The notes: generated from the letters alone by a model not told the origin. A DNA stretch of 50,859 nt from an uncultured Enhydrobacter sp. (GCA_946222995.1 CAMIOS010000018.1:1-50859); one strand, 5' to 3'; positions 27,822 through 36,416 are shown, counted from the stretch's first letter. Numbers and translations are program-made.

Positions 27822-28661
27822 TTATTGTGGCGCTTTTTCCTCCGTAATCGCTTGTTGTTCCTTAACCAATACCCTTGCAAAAATAAGCCCCAATTCAAAC
27901 AACAACCACATCGGAATGGCTAATAATACCATCGACAAGCCATCGGGCGGGGTCAAAATCGCCGAAATCCCAAAACACGCCACGACAATATAGCGGCGTT
28001 TATCCGCCAAGCTTTGTACCGACACCACCCCAGCGAGCACTAATAGCAACGTCAAAATAGGAATTTCAAACGTCGCGCCAAATACCAAAAACAGCTTAAT
28101 CACGAACTGCAAATAACTCTCAATGTCCGTCATTGGCAACACATTATCGGGCGCAAATTTGATAAAAAACGTCAAAACGCTTTTTAAAATCACATAATAG
28201 GCAAACGCAATCCCGGTATAAAATAGCACCACAGACGTCACCAAAATGGGTAACGCCAGACGCTTTTCATGTTTATATAACCCCGGGGCGACAAATGCCC
28301 AAATCTGGTACAAAATATATGGCATTGCCAAAATAATCGCCAAATAAAAGGTGAGCTTAATCGGGGCAATAAATGACGAAGTAATATCTGTAGCAATCAT
28401 CGTCGCATTGGGCGGTAATAAATGTACCAATGGGGCTGAAAAGGCATCATAAATCTTGCGGGCAAACCCTGCTAATGCCACAAAAATCACCAAAACTGCC
28501 ACAAAAATATGAATCAGATGTTTACGCAAATCTATCAGATGCTGCGTGATAGGCATATCAGCTAGCTGTTCTTCTAATTTAGTTGCCTCAAATGCGCTAT
28601 CGTTTTGACGGTCGAGCGCAAGTTGCTCATCCGTTTTTTTGGTTTTGATCAGTTTATCCAT
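27822..28661 (-). CDS. tatC: Twin-arginine translocase subunit TatC
   Basis: The integral membrane receptor for twin-arginine signal peptides. In 279 residues: an N-terminal cytoplasmic extension, then HLIDLRKHLIHIFVAVLVIF opening the first helix, the conserved LTFYLAIILAMPYILYQIWAF, PGLYKHEKR, and six membrane helices in all. The ATG is preceded by GAGGTGG and overlaps the tatB end by 8 bp, so translation is probably coupled. It is the last gene of hisIE-tatA-tatB-tatC. Confidence 0.97.
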   Translation of the reverse strand: MDKLIKTKKTDEQLALDRQNDSAFEATKLEEQLADMPITQHLIDLRKHLIHIFVAVLVIFVALAGFARKIYDAFSAPLVHLLPPNATMIATDITSSFIAPIKLTFYLAIILAMPYILYQIWAFVAPGLYKHEKRLALPILVTSVVLFYTGIAFAYYVILKSVLTFFIKFAPDNVLPMTDIESYLQFVIKLFLVFGATFEIPILTLLLVLAGVVSVQSLADKRRYIVVACFGISAILTPPDGLSMVLLAIPMWLLFELGLIFARVLVKEQQAITEEKAPQ

Positions 28662-29247
28662 TGACCACCTCGGATGGCAAGGCGGTCATATTGGCATTTT
28701 GATTGAGTAATTTATCGGCTTGATAGTTGGGCAAGCGTGGGGCATTGGGTAGGCGACGTTGTTTGTCATAGTCACCTAACAAAAACCATTGGTGATACAT
28801 CGGTTCGGTATGGTTGATATGACGGGTAGCAGTGGATGCATACACCGCTGGCTGCAAATCTTTGGCAAGTTTGTCTGTGTCCAAATTTGGCTTATTTGGA
28901 GTGCTAGGATTGGTGGTCGTTTGGATAGACGTAGTTTGTTCGGTCTGTAAGGGTGGGACAGTGCCATGTTGTTGCAATTCATGCATACTCGAACGCAATG
29001 CTTCCATTTCTCGCTTCATATCAAGCTCTGCTTGTTTGATTTTGGCGAGTTCTTCTTGCATTTGTTTGCGAGTTTCTGCCAAATCAAGCTCAGCTTCGAT
29101 TTCAGATTGCAAGGTGGCAACGGTACGACGAAATTTGGCATAATAACGCCCTGCTGTCCGAGCAGCGTGGGGAAGTTTTTCAGGACCAAGAATAATAAGG
29201 GCAATTGCCCCAAACAGCAACAGCTCACTAAAACCAATATCAAACAT
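28654..29247 (-). CDS. tatB: Twin-arginine translocase subunit TatB
   Basis: Forms the substrate receptor complex with TatC. The 197 residues start with the TatB-type membrane helix MFDIGFSELLLFGAIALIIL, then the GPEKLP hinge and an amphipathic helix. A long charged coiled helix follows (about 45-95), then a variable Gln/Thr/Pro-rich tail. Glu8 in the membrane helix is the residue that distinguishes TatB from TatA. It lies 82 bp after tatA. Confidence 0.95.
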   Translation of the reverse strand: MFDIGFSELLLFGAIALIILGPEKLPHAARTAGRYYAKFRRTVATLQSEIEAELDLAETRKQMQEELAKIKQAELDMKREMEALRSSMHELQQHGTVPPLQTEQTTSIQTTTNPSTPNKPNLDTDKLAKDLQPAVYASTATRHINHTEPMYHQWFLLGDYDKQRRLPNAPRLPNYQADKLLNQNANMTALPSEVVNG

Positions 29248-29329
29248 AAACGTCCGCTATCTCAAAAAGCCAAAAGCATTTATCTTAAAAAGCCAAAAGC
29301 TTTATAAAGCCCACAGCTAAGGTAAAAAA

Positions 29330-29560
29330 TTAGACGTTCGTTTTATCTTGTGGTACGGCGGTAGTCGTTGGTTTGAGTGTTTCATGCTCAATCACACGGT
29401 TTTTACTGATATGTTCTTCATTGTCTTCTTTAACGGCATCTTTAAAGCCTTTGACCGCACCGCCCAAGTCTTTGCCGGCATTCTTTAGTTTTGATGTGCC
29501 AAAAATCGCAATGACCACAATGGCAAAAATAACCCAGTGCATGATAGAAAAACTACCCAT
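29330..29560 (-). CDS. tatA: Twin-arginine translocase subunit TatA
   Basis: The pore-forming Tat subunit. The 76 residues have a short membrane helix (about 4-21, SIMHWVIFAIVVIAIF), the FGTSKLKNAG hinge, and the amphipathic helix GKDLGGAVKGFKDAVKED, followed by a charged tail. The ATG has AAAGGAT upstream. It follows hisIE on the same strand, as in Pseudomonas. A Tat substrate, the PhoX-family protein, is also encoded in this window. Confidence 0.96.
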   Translation of the reverse strand: MGSFSIMHWVIFAIVVIAIFGTSKLKNAGKDLGGAVKGFKDAVKEDNEEHISKNRVIEHETLKPTTTAVPQDKTNV

Positions 29561-29707
29561 GATTTTATCCTTTCAAACGTTTAGAATAACCGACAACTAT
29601 TGGTATCAAGACACCAATTTTAGCACAAATTTCATCCCAATAATGACAATAATATTACCATCTTGCTTAAAACACATAACGCCAATAAATACGAAGTGCT
29701 ATAAGGC

Positions 29708-30511
29708 TTAAGGGGTTTGGCGAGAATTTTTTTCTTCAATCCCAGAAAGTCCAAAACGGCGGGCTAGTTCATCGGTAATGGTGTGGGATGGAATATTAAA
29801 CCATGCCAATGTGACCATTGTATGAAACCAAATATCGGCGATTTCATAAATTAAGTCATTTTGATGCTCAGCTAAGGCAGTTTGGCTAAAGTCTTTGGCG
29901 GCAATAATCGCTTCGGTCGCTTCTTCCCCCACTTTTTCAAGGATTTTATTGATGCCTTTATGGTAAAGACTAGCGACATATGAGCTATCGGGGCTGGCGT
30001 TTTTGCGTTCGGCTAATACTTGATCAAGGGCAGACAAGATATTTGCTTGATTGGCGTTTTGATAAGATACATTGGGCGCTGAGGTGTTATGGGCGTTTGT
30101 GCTTTTGCCAGATTGATCGCCATAAATGGTTTGGGGGTCTTTGATAACTGCATCGGTTATCTCCCAATTTAATTCGCCATTTTGCGCTGTTAATAATCGG
30201 TAAAAACATGACTCACGACCTGTATGGCAAGCAATATCGCCTAACTGCGTGACGGATAGCACAAGCACATCGGCATCACAATCTAGGCGAATATCATGCA
30301 CTTGCTGAAAATGTCCCGAACTTTCGCCTTTATGCCACAGCTTGCCACGAGAGCGGGAAAAATACACCGCTTGACGATTTTTGGCAGTCAATTCAAGCGA
30401 TTCGCGATTCATCCATGCCATCATCAGGATACGCCCTGTTTGGTGATCTTGGGCAATCGCAGGAATCAAGCCATTACTATCAAATTTGATACGGTCTAAC
30501 CAATTTGTCAT
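29708..30511 (-). CDS. hisI: Bifunctional phosphoribosyl-AMP cyclohydrolase / phosphoribosyl-ATP pyrophosphatase HisIE
   Basis: Catalyses steps two and three of histidine synthesis. The HisI half (1-115) has WMNRESLELT, WHKGESSGH, the metal-binding DCDAD (77-81), and the zinc cysteines Cys95 and Cys102 in GDIACHTGRESCFY. An Asn/Ser/Thr-rich linker (about 120-160) leads to the HisE half, with YHKGINKILEKVGEEATEAI and ADIWFHTMVTL. The linker is longer than in E. coli HisI, giving 267 residues versus 203. AAGGAT precedes the ATG. It is upstream of tatABC and probably co-transcribed. Confidence 0.95.
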   Translation of the reverse strand: MTNWLDRIKFDSNGLIPAIAQDHQTGRILMMAWMNRESLELTAKNRQAVYFSRSRGKLWHKGESSGHFQQVHDIRLDCDADVLVLSVTQLGDIACHTGRESCFYRLLTAQNGELNWEITDAVIKDPQTIYGDQSGKSTNAHNTSAPNVSYQNANQANILSALDQVLAERKNASPDSSYVASLYHKGINKILEKVGEEATEAIIAAKDFSQTALAEHQNDLIYEIADIWFHTMVTLAWFNIPSHTITDELARRFGLSGIEEKNSRQTP

Positions 30512-30625
30512 AATCCTTCCTAAAACTTAAACCCATAAATGCGCAATAAATAACTAGTAAATAATGGTAAATACGTAGTACAACTGATTGTATGCCAAAA
30601 TACCAAGTTTTGCCAAAATTTAGTC

Positions 30626-30655
30626 AAAAAAAAAGCACCCGTCTATAACGAATGC
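30626..30655 (-). terminator. Rho-independent terminator of the thioesterase gene
   Basis: GCACCCG (30635-30641) pairs with CGAATGC (30649-30655) with two G-T wobbles and a 7-nt loop, followed by nine T on the minus strand. Confidence 0.75.
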
Positions 30656-30681
30656 CGATTGGGTAAAATCACCTAATCCAT

Positions 30682-31125
30682 TTATAGCTCAAACGGTTTT
30701 ACTTCCAAGAGATCCCGTAACGTCTCATTTAACAAAATTTCTTTATTAAGTCGATAATCATACGCCACAAATCCCATCACCGCATGGGCAACCACTGAGC
30801 TATCAAACATACGAGAGATTTTAAAAATAAAATCCCCGCCTGTTGCCGTCAAGTTTTGGACACCCACTTCAAATAACAACTCTTCACGAGCACGCACTCG
30901 GCTACTAAAATTCGTTGCGACATTGGTGATGATAAGCCCTTGATAATCTACGTTAATCTCTTTAATACCTTTAGAATATAAAAACCTTGCCCGTGCCTCT
31001 GTCAATAAAGAGACCATCGCCTCAATGGTCAAATGTTGCCCGATGCCAATTTCGGTATTACGAACACGCATGACCGTTTCAAATACAAAATTTGCATCAT
31101 CAAATTCATTGTCTCTATCTGCCAC
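30682..31125 (-). CDS. Hotdog-fold acyl-CoA thioesterase-like protein
   Basis: A 147-residue single hotdog domain of the 4-hydroxybenzoyl-CoA thioesterase type: VFETVMRVRNTEIGIGQHLTIE opens the fold, EARARFLYSKGI is the central helix, and FSSRVRAREELLFEVGVQNL is the following strand pair. The usual catalytic Asp of the family (DxD or YxDTD near residue 20) is not obvious here, so the activity and substrate are unknown. The start is GTG at 31125 with an excellent GGGAGGTAGGTAAG just before it. It is divergent from rpmI. Confidence 0.72.
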   Translation of the reverse strand: MADRDNEFDDANFVFETVMRVRNTEIGIGQHLTIEAMVSLLTEARARFLYSKGIKEINVDYQGLIITNVATNFSSRVRAREELLFEVGVQNLTATGGDFIFKISRMFDSSVVAHAVMGFVAYDYRLNKEILLNETLRDLLEVKPFEL

Positions 31126-31488
31126 CTTACCTACCTCCCAATATTAAGGTTTAGATAATCCTTTAACTGCGCTTTAATTATTGTATTAACGCTGATTAAA
31201 AAATATCTTCGTAAATTTAGCATAAATTATAGACAAGTCAAAGGCAATCATTGACAAACATCGCCTAGACTTTTGACATTTCGTGCATTTTAAGCACTTT
31301 TTGCCAGTTGAGTGAAAGCAAGTGATTTATTAAACATAAGTAAAAATAAGGGTCGCATTTTTGAAAAAATTTTGCTAGAATACCGCCTCCCACCTCAAGG
31401 CAAAAAATTGATGGTTTTGATGAAATTTTTTGACAAACAGGTATCTTAATTGGTTAAGTGCTTAACCAAAAACAGTAAAGAGGCTATC
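31126..31488. other. Intergenic region and leader of rpmI-rplT
   Basis: These 363 bases without a gene lie between the divergent thioesterase and rpmI genes. On the plus strand a TAGAAT (31376-31381), identical to the -10 of both tRNAs, would give a leader of about 100 nt. A 20-bp palindrome lies in that leader and is listed separately. No remnant of infC is visible. Confidence 0.5.
31450..31469 (+). promoter_or_regulatory. Palindrome in the rpmI leader, possible L20-type control element
   Basis: TTGGTTAAG (31450-31458), TG, then CTTAACCAA (31461-31469) is a perfect 9-bp inverted repeat ending 19 bases before the rpmI ATG. In E. coli ribosomal protein L20 represses this operon by binding structured leader RNA; a similar role here is inference. 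Confidence 0.4.
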
Positions 31489-31680
31489 ATGAAATTAAAA
31501 ACTCGCCGTGGTGCTGCTAAGCGTTTTAAAAAAACTGGTAACGGTATCAAACGCAAACAAGCATTTAAACGTCACATTTTGACCAAAAAATCTCCTAAAC
31601 GTATCCGTCAATTGCGTGGGTGCAAATTGGTACACGTGTCTGATGAAAAACGTGTGTATCGTATGTGTCCTTACCTTTAA
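31489..31680 (+). CDS. rpmI: 50S ribosomal protein L35
   Basis: A small basic protein of the large subunit. The 63 residues read MKLKTRRGAAKRFKKTGNG, then KRKQAFKRHILTKKSPKRIR and a C-terminal MCPYL, the full family pattern. The ATG at 31489 has AAGAGG upstream; an in-frame start at 31450 would run through the leader palindrome and is rejected. The usual upstream neighbour infC is absent here. Confidence 0.96.
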   Translation: MKLKTRRGAAKRFKKTGNGIKRKQAFKRHILTKKSPKRIRQLRGCKLVHVSDEKRVYRMCPYL

Positions 31681-31713
31681 TTCACTGATAATATAAAACT
31701 TTAGGAGTAAATT

Positions 31714-32073
31714 ATGGCTCGTGTAAAACGTGGTGTTCAGGCAAATCGCCGTCATAAAAAAGTCTTGGCTCGTGCCAAAGGTTATTACGGGGCTCGCTCT
31801 CGTGTGTTCCGTGTCGCTGTACAAGCAGTTACCAAAGCAGGTCAATACGCGTATCGTGACCGTCGCAATAAAAAACGTTCATTCCGTCGTCTATGGATTG
31901 CCCGTATCAATGCCGGTGCTCGTCTAAATGGTCTTAGCTACAGCCGTCTAATCAATGGCCTCAAAAAAGCCAATATTGAAATCGACCGCCGTGTATTAGC
32001 AGATATCGCTATGCATGACGCTCAGGGCTTTACCGCTTTGACTGAAAAAGCCAAACAAGCCCTAGCTGCTTAA
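31714..32073 (+). CDS. rplT: 50S ribosomal protein L20
   Basis: A basic 119-residue protein essential for early 50S assembly by binding 23S rRNA. It has the typical ARVKRGVQANRRHKKVLARAKGYYGARSR start and the globular C-terminal part LNGLSYSRLINGLKKANIEI. TTTAGGAG lies before the ATG. It follows rpmI by 33 bp and ends in a strong terminator. Confidence 0.97.
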   Translation: MARVKRGVQANRRHKKVLARAKGYYGARSRVFRVAVQAVTKAGQYAYRDRRNKKRSFRRLWIARINAGARLNGLSYSRLINGLKKANIEIDRRVLADIAMHDAQGFTALTEKAKQALAA

Positions 32074-32084
32074 TTGACTTTTTC

Positions 32085-32121
32085 AAAAAAAGCCATTCGC
32101 TTTACGGTGAATGGCTTTTTT
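32085..32121 (+). terminator. Rho-independent terminator after rplT
   Basis: GCCATTC (32092-32098) pairs with GAATGGC (32109-32115), extended by six A-T pairs, and is followed by a T run. It separates rpmI-rplT from pheS. Confidence 0.9.
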
Positions 32122-32275
32122 ATTGGCAAAATTTCTTAAAGTTCCCCAAAATTCCCCGCGATTATCCAAGATTACCCGAGATTACCTAAGCAACTTACAT
32201 TTACATTCCACGGCAAACCCTTTAAAATACAATTATTTTACGCTTTTACATTTTTTAACATTGATGACAAAACCC

Positions 32276-33307
32276 ATGACCGATACCTTACAATCTTATT
32301 CTGAAACCTTGACCGACATTAGCCAAGCACAGTTTGCTCAATTTATCACCGATGCCAAAGCCTTAATAGCCACTGCCCAAACGTCACAAGACTTGCAAAA
32401 CGTGCGTGTCAATCTGACCGGTAAAAAAAGCCACTTAACCACATGGTCAAAACAGTTAGGCGGGCTTGATAACGAGGGCAAAAAAACCATCGGCGCGCAA
32501 TTGCATGAGGTGCGTACCGCCATCAATGATAGTCTACAACACGCCCAAAACACGTTAGCAGCCAAAGCGTTACAAGACAAGTTAGCGAGTGAATCTATCG
32601 ATATCACGCTCCCTGCACGTGGGCAAACCGCGGGTAATTTGCATCCTGTGACCCAGACGGCATTACGTATGGAAGGTTTTTTTCGTCAAGCAGGCTTTGA
32701 AATTGCCACAGGTCCAGAAGTTGAAAGCGATTACTACAACTTTGAAGCCCTAAACATTCCCAGTCATCATCCGGCAAGGGCAATGCATGACACCTTTTAT
32801 TTTGATGCCAATTATCTATTGCGTACCCATACCAGTAGCGTGCAGATTCGCACGATGGAGTCGGGCAAGTTGCCGATTCGTATTGTTTGCCCTGGGCGGG
32901 TGTATCGCAATGACAGCGACCAAACCCATTCGCCGATGTTTCATCAGCTTGAGGGCTTGTATGTCAGCGAATCGACCAATTTTGCTGAGCTTAAAGGCTT
33001 GATTCATGAGTTTTTGCAGGCATTTTTTGGGCGTAAATTGACGGTACGTTTCCGTCCATCGTATTTCCCATTTACTGAGCCGTCGGCAGAAGTGGATATT
33101 TTGGATGAGCGAGGCAAATGGCTTGAGGTGATGGGCTGTGGCATGGTGCATCCTAAGGTGCTGTCGATGAGTGGCATTGACCCGACCAAGTATCAAGGCT
33201 TTGCCTTTGGAATGGGGATTGAGCGGTTTGCGATGTTGTATTTTGGGGTGAATGATTTGCGGTTGTTCTATCAAAATGACGTGCGGTTTTTAAAGCAGTT
33301 TGCGTGA
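32276..33307 (+). CDS. pheS: Phenylalanine-tRNA ligase alpha subunit
   Basis: The catalytic subunit of the alpha2-beta2 enzyme that charges tRNA-Phe. The N-terminal coiled-coil (about 1-95) contains VRVNLTGKKSHLT. The class II core has RTHTSSVQIRTM, VYRNDSDQTHSPMFHQLEG (motif 2), FPFTEPSAEVDI, and motif 3 GFAFGMGIERFAMLYFGVND. The start is uncertain: the frame is open from 32111, but 32111-32263 overlaps the rplT terminator. ATG at 32264 or 32276 fits the family length (343-347 residues), and neither has a clear ribosome binding site. No phenylalanine-rich leader peptide is apparent. Confidence 0.94.
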   Translation: MTDTLQSYSETLTDISQAQFAQFITDAKALIATAQTSQDLQNVRVNLTGKKSHLTTWSKQLGGLDNEGKKTIGAQLHEVRTAINDSLQHAQNTLAAKALQDKLASESIDITLPARGQTAGNLHPVTQTALRMEGFFRQAGFEIATGPEVESDYYNFEALNIPSHHPARAMHDTFYFDANYLLRTHTSSVQIRTMESGKLPIRIVCPGRVYRNDSDQTHSPMFHQLEGLYVSESTNFAELKGLIHEFLQAFFGRKLTVRFRPSYFPFTEPSAEVDILDERGKWLEVMGCGMVHPKVLSMSGIDPTKYQGFAFGMGIERFAMLYFGVNDLRLFYQNDVRFLKQFA

Positions 33308-33313
33308 TGATGA

Positions 33314-33724
33314 ATGACACTCACTTTTGATGCTATTCAAAATCAGATTTATCAATTTGGAAAAATTTTAAATATTCCAAGAGAAAATTTAACAATTTAT
33401 AACGCTCAACGAATTGACGGGACACCTTTTATCTCTATCATTGATGAGGAATATCATTATATCTCGATGGAAAGAGGACAGATATTATCTGAAAAGACAA
33501 CTAAAGATATCAATGAGTTATTGTATTGGATAATGAAAGATATTATTTGGCAAGAAGCATCTTATTTTGAACTCAAAAATCGTAAACCAAATCAAGACGT
33601 TAGACGATTGTTTTTTGCCAAACAATTAGAGTTGATGGGTAAAATAAATAGCCTCTGGAAATTAAAAAGGCAAGATGAAATCGATAATATTTTATCAGTC
33701 GCACCTTATAACGATGATATTTAA
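33314..33724 (+). CDS. Probable Imm63-family immunity protein
   Basis: A 136-residue acidic soluble protein with no signal peptide. The pattern GTPFISIIDEEYHYISMERG, then TTKDINELLYWIMKDI, then FELKNRKPNQDVRR and LFFAKQLELMGKINSLWKLK, matches what I recall of the Imm63 family (immunity proteins of polymorphic toxin systems). This is from memory and no search was run. The gene begins 6 bases after the pheS stop and is followed by a 106-bp gap before pheT. It therefore splits an operon that is normally contiguous. It is more AT-rich than pheS and pheT, suggesting acquisition. No cognate toxin is present. No strong ribosome binding site is seen, so translation may be coupled to pheS. Confidence 0.65.
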   Translation: MTLTFDAIQNQIYQFGKILNIPRENLTIYNAQRIDGTPFISIIDEEYHYISMERGQILSEKTTKDINELLYWIMKDIIWQEASYFELKNRKPNQDVRRLFFAKQLELMGKINSLWKLKRQDEIDNILSVAPYNDDI

Positions 33725-33776
33725 TAAATTGATTTTATCAAAGTAACTTAACACATAATTCAATGACACATTTGAA

Positions 33777-33793
33777 GGTGCGTAAAACGCACC
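33777..33793. repeat. Small hairpin GGTGCG-TAAAA-CGCACC between the immunity gene and pheT
   Basis: A perfect 6-bp stem with a 5-nt loop, flanked by AA and CTACG. The minus-strand reading, GTAGGGTGCGTTTTACGCACC with one base trimmed at the start, resembles a short dispersed hairpin motif found in many bacterial genomes. No T-tract follows, so it is not an obvious terminator. Confidence 0.55.
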
Positions 33794-33830
33794 CTACGAA
33801 AAAAAAGTAAAGATTTAGAGACAATTTAAC

Positions 33831-36266
33831 ATGAAAATCAGCGAAAACTGGCTACGCCAATGGGCAAACCCAAACCTTACCGCCGAACAGCTTGGCGAAC
33901 AACTCACCATGGCAGGCTTAGAGCTTGACGACTTGACCAAACAAGCCCGTGACTTTAGCGGTGTTGTCGTCGGTGAAGTCTTAGAAGTCACCCAACACCC
34001 CGATGCCGATAAGCTAAGAGTCACCAAAGTCAATGTCGGCGAACACAGCCCCGAACCGTTACAAATCGTCTGCGGCGCTCCCAATGTCGCCATCGGTATC
34101 AAAGTCCCTGTGGCCTTGATTGGGGCAAAACTGCCCCCTGTGGCGGGCGGCTCTGATGGAAAAGCCGAACCCTTTAACATCAAAAAAGGCAAGCTCAGAG
34201 GCGTAGAATCCCACGGTATGCTGTGTGGCGGTAGCGAAATTGACATGGACGATGGCGTGGACGGCTTGCTGATTTTGCCGAACGATGCACCGATTGGGGC
34301 GAATGTGCGGGATTATTTAGGCTTGGACAACCACGTGTTAGACATCTCTATCACGCCCAATCGTGGCGACTGCTTTAGCGTGCGAGGTATTGCCCGTGAG
34401 GTGGCGGTGCTTAATAATCTTGAATTTAACTTGCCATTTGAGCCTGTGACAAGCGAAATTGTCAGCGAGGATAAACAAGCGGTAAACGTGACCACCAGCG
34501 ACTGTCCCCGCTATTACGCCCAAGTGGTAACAGGCTTAGACGGTCGCACCGCTTCACCAAACTGGATAAAACAAGCCTTGACTGCAAGCGGGGTCAAACC
34601 CCGTAATTTACTGGTGGATGTCACCAATTATGTGCTTTTTGAATTGGGGCAACCACTACACGCCTTTGACAAAGACAAACTCGTTGGGGCAATCTCGGTA
34701 CGTCAAGCTAAGCAAGGAGAAACTTTGACCTTGCTCAATGAGCAACAAATCACCTTACAAGGCGATGAAGTGGTGATTGCCGATGATGAAGGCGTTATTG
34801 CCCTTGCAGGTATCATGGGCGGACTTCGCACCGCCGTGACCGATGCCACCAAAAATGTGGTGATTGAAAGTGCGTTTTTCAAACAGCTTGCCATCGCGGG
34901 TAAAGCACGCCGATTTGGTCTGCATACCGATGCGTCACAGCGCTTTGAGCGTGGCGTGGATTTTGACTTGCCAAAATTGGCGTTAGACCGAGCCGTTAAT
35001 CTGCTTACCACGTTGGGGCAGGGTAAAGTCGGGCAACTCACGCTTGTAGAAAACGTAAGCGAATTGCCAATACGTGAACCAGTAACCCTACCAATCGCCA
35101 GTCTTAACAAGCTATTGGGGGCGGATATTTCTGCCGAAAAAGCGGTAGAAATTTTAAATCGTTTACAAATTACTAGCCACATTGTGGGCGATACCATTGA
35201 AGCCACACCACCGAGTCACCGTTATGATATCGCCATTGCTGAAGACTTGGTGGAAGAAATCGCCCGTATTTATGGCTATAACAACATTGACAATAAACTG
35301 CCGGCCTTTGAAGCCAACTTTTTTGATAATCGCCAGCAAAATCAGCTTCATGCCCTAAAAATGGCACTGGTTAATCAAGGTTATTATGAAGCCGTGAGTT
35401 TTAGCTTTAGCGATGCCAAGGTGGAAAAACTGTTTGATCATGACCCATCAAGCAAGTATTGGGGCGACGTGTTAGCCCTTGCCAATCCGATATCGAGCGA
35501 TTTAGCGGTGATGCGTCGTACCTTGCTGTCAAGCCTATTGCCATGTGTGCAATACAATCTAAACCGCCAAGCCAATCGCGTGCGCTTGTTTGAAACGGGG
35601 TTACGCTTTGTTGGCACAGATATTGCTTCATTACAGCAGATTGATAGCCTTGCGATGGTCGCAGTGGGCGATGTTGCACCCGAACAGCCCAATCAAATCA
35701 AAGGCATGGACTTTTTTGACCTAAAAGCCGATGTTGAAAGTTTGTTTATTAGTGAGTTGGTAAAAAATGGCACTATCCGTTATCAACGTAGTGAACAGCC
35801 ATTTTTGCACCCAGGGCAAAGTGCGGATGTAATTTTTGATGGTAAAAATATCGGTTGGTTTGGACAGCTTCATCCACAAATTAGCCAACAACTTGACTTA
35901 CCAACCACTTGGGTCGCCCAGTTCGATTTGCACCAGATTTTGCAGATGCATGAGCCATTACCACGAATTATTAACCCAAGTAAATTCCCGCATGTTCGCC
36001 GAGATATAGCGATTTTAGTCGATAAAACTATTGCCGTACAAGAGATTTTGGCAACGATTCGTCAAGTGAGCGGTGATTTGCTGAAAGATGCATGGCTATT
36101 TGATGTATATGAAGGCGATAAATTACCCGAGGGCAAACGCTCGCTGGCATTTGGCTTGATTTTCCAAGAGGTAAATAATACGCTTGCTGATGAAGCGGTG
36201 AATAATGCGATGCAGCTAATTATCGAAAAATTGGCAATTAATCATCAAGCTATTTTACGCGAATAA
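33831..36266 (+). CDS. pheT: Phenylalanine-tRNA ligase beta subunit
   Basis: The editing and tRNA-binding subunit of PheRS. In 811 residues: MKISENWLRQW start, an EMAP-type tRNA-binding domain (about 40-155, with HPDADKLRVTKVNVG and VCGAPNV), the B3/B4 editing domain (about 210-390, with HAFDKDKL), B5 (about 410-480), a catalytic-like core, and the C-terminal FDX-ACB domain (KFPHVRRDIAILVD to the end). It is slightly longer than the 795 residues of E. coli. It is separated from pheS by the immunity-like gene, an unusual interruption. Confidence 0.97.
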   Translation: MKISENWLRQWANPNLTAEQLGEQLTMAGLELDDLTKQARDFSGVVVGEVLEVTQHPDADKLRVTKVNVGEHSPEPLQIVCGAPNVAIGIKVPVALIGAKLPPVAGGSDGKAEPFNIKKGKLRGVESHGMLCGGSEIDMDDGVDGLLILPNDAPIGANVRDYLGLDNHVLDISITPNRGDCFSVRGIAREVAVLNNLEFNLPFEPVTSEIVSEDKQAVNVTTSDCPRYYAQVVTGLDGRTASPNWIKQALTASGVKPRNLLVDVTNYVLFELGQPLHAFDKDKLVGAISVRQAKQGETLTLLNEQQITLQGDEVVIADDEGVIALAGIMGGLRTAVTDATKNVVIESAFFKQLAIAGKARRFGLHTDASQRFERGVDFDLPKLALDRAVNLLTTLGQGKVGQLTLVENVSELPIREPVTLPIASLNKLLGADISAEKAVEILNRLQITSHIVGDTIEATPPSHRYDIAIAEDLVEEIARIYGYNNIDNKLPAFEANFFDNRQQNQLHALKMALVNQGYYEAVSFSFSDAKVEKLFDHDPSSKYWGDVLALANPISSDLAVMRRTLLSSLLPCVQYNLNRQANRVRLFETGLRFVGTDIASLQQIDSLAMVAVGDVAPEQPNQIKGMDFFDLKADVESLFISELVKNGTIRYQRSEQPFLHPGQSADVIFDGKNIGWFGQLHPQISQQLDLPTTWVAQFDLHQILQMHEPLPRIINPSKFPHVRRDIAILVDKTIAVQEILATIRQVSGDLLKDAWLFDVYEGDKLPEGKRSLAFGLIFQEVNNTLADEAVNNAMQLIIEKLAINHQAILRE

Positions 36267-36364
36267 CCCAGTTAGATCAGCGGTATTGTTCATTGCTTTA
36301 TTAAAGAGGAGTCATTAGTGAACTTTATTAGTTTTTTACTGAATTAAATGCATGATGGCTTAAA

Positions 36365-36388
36365 AATGCTAAACTAACGTTTAGCATT
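36365..36388 (+). promoter_or_regulatory. Palindrome upstream of ihfA, possible operator or pheT terminator
   Basis: AATGCTAAAC (36365-36374), TAAC, GTTTAGCATT (36379-36388): a perfect 10-bp inverted repeat 28 bases before the ihfA ATG, followed by CATTATATAAATT. Lacking a T-run, it looks more like an operator or leader hairpin than a terminator. Confidence 0.4.
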
Positions 36389-36416
36389 CATTATATAAAT
36401 TTTAGGAGAACTTGAG

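Noticed and set aside
34703..35206. 167-codon frame antisense to pheT
   Set aside because: A shadow of a well-supported gene, with no independent evidence.
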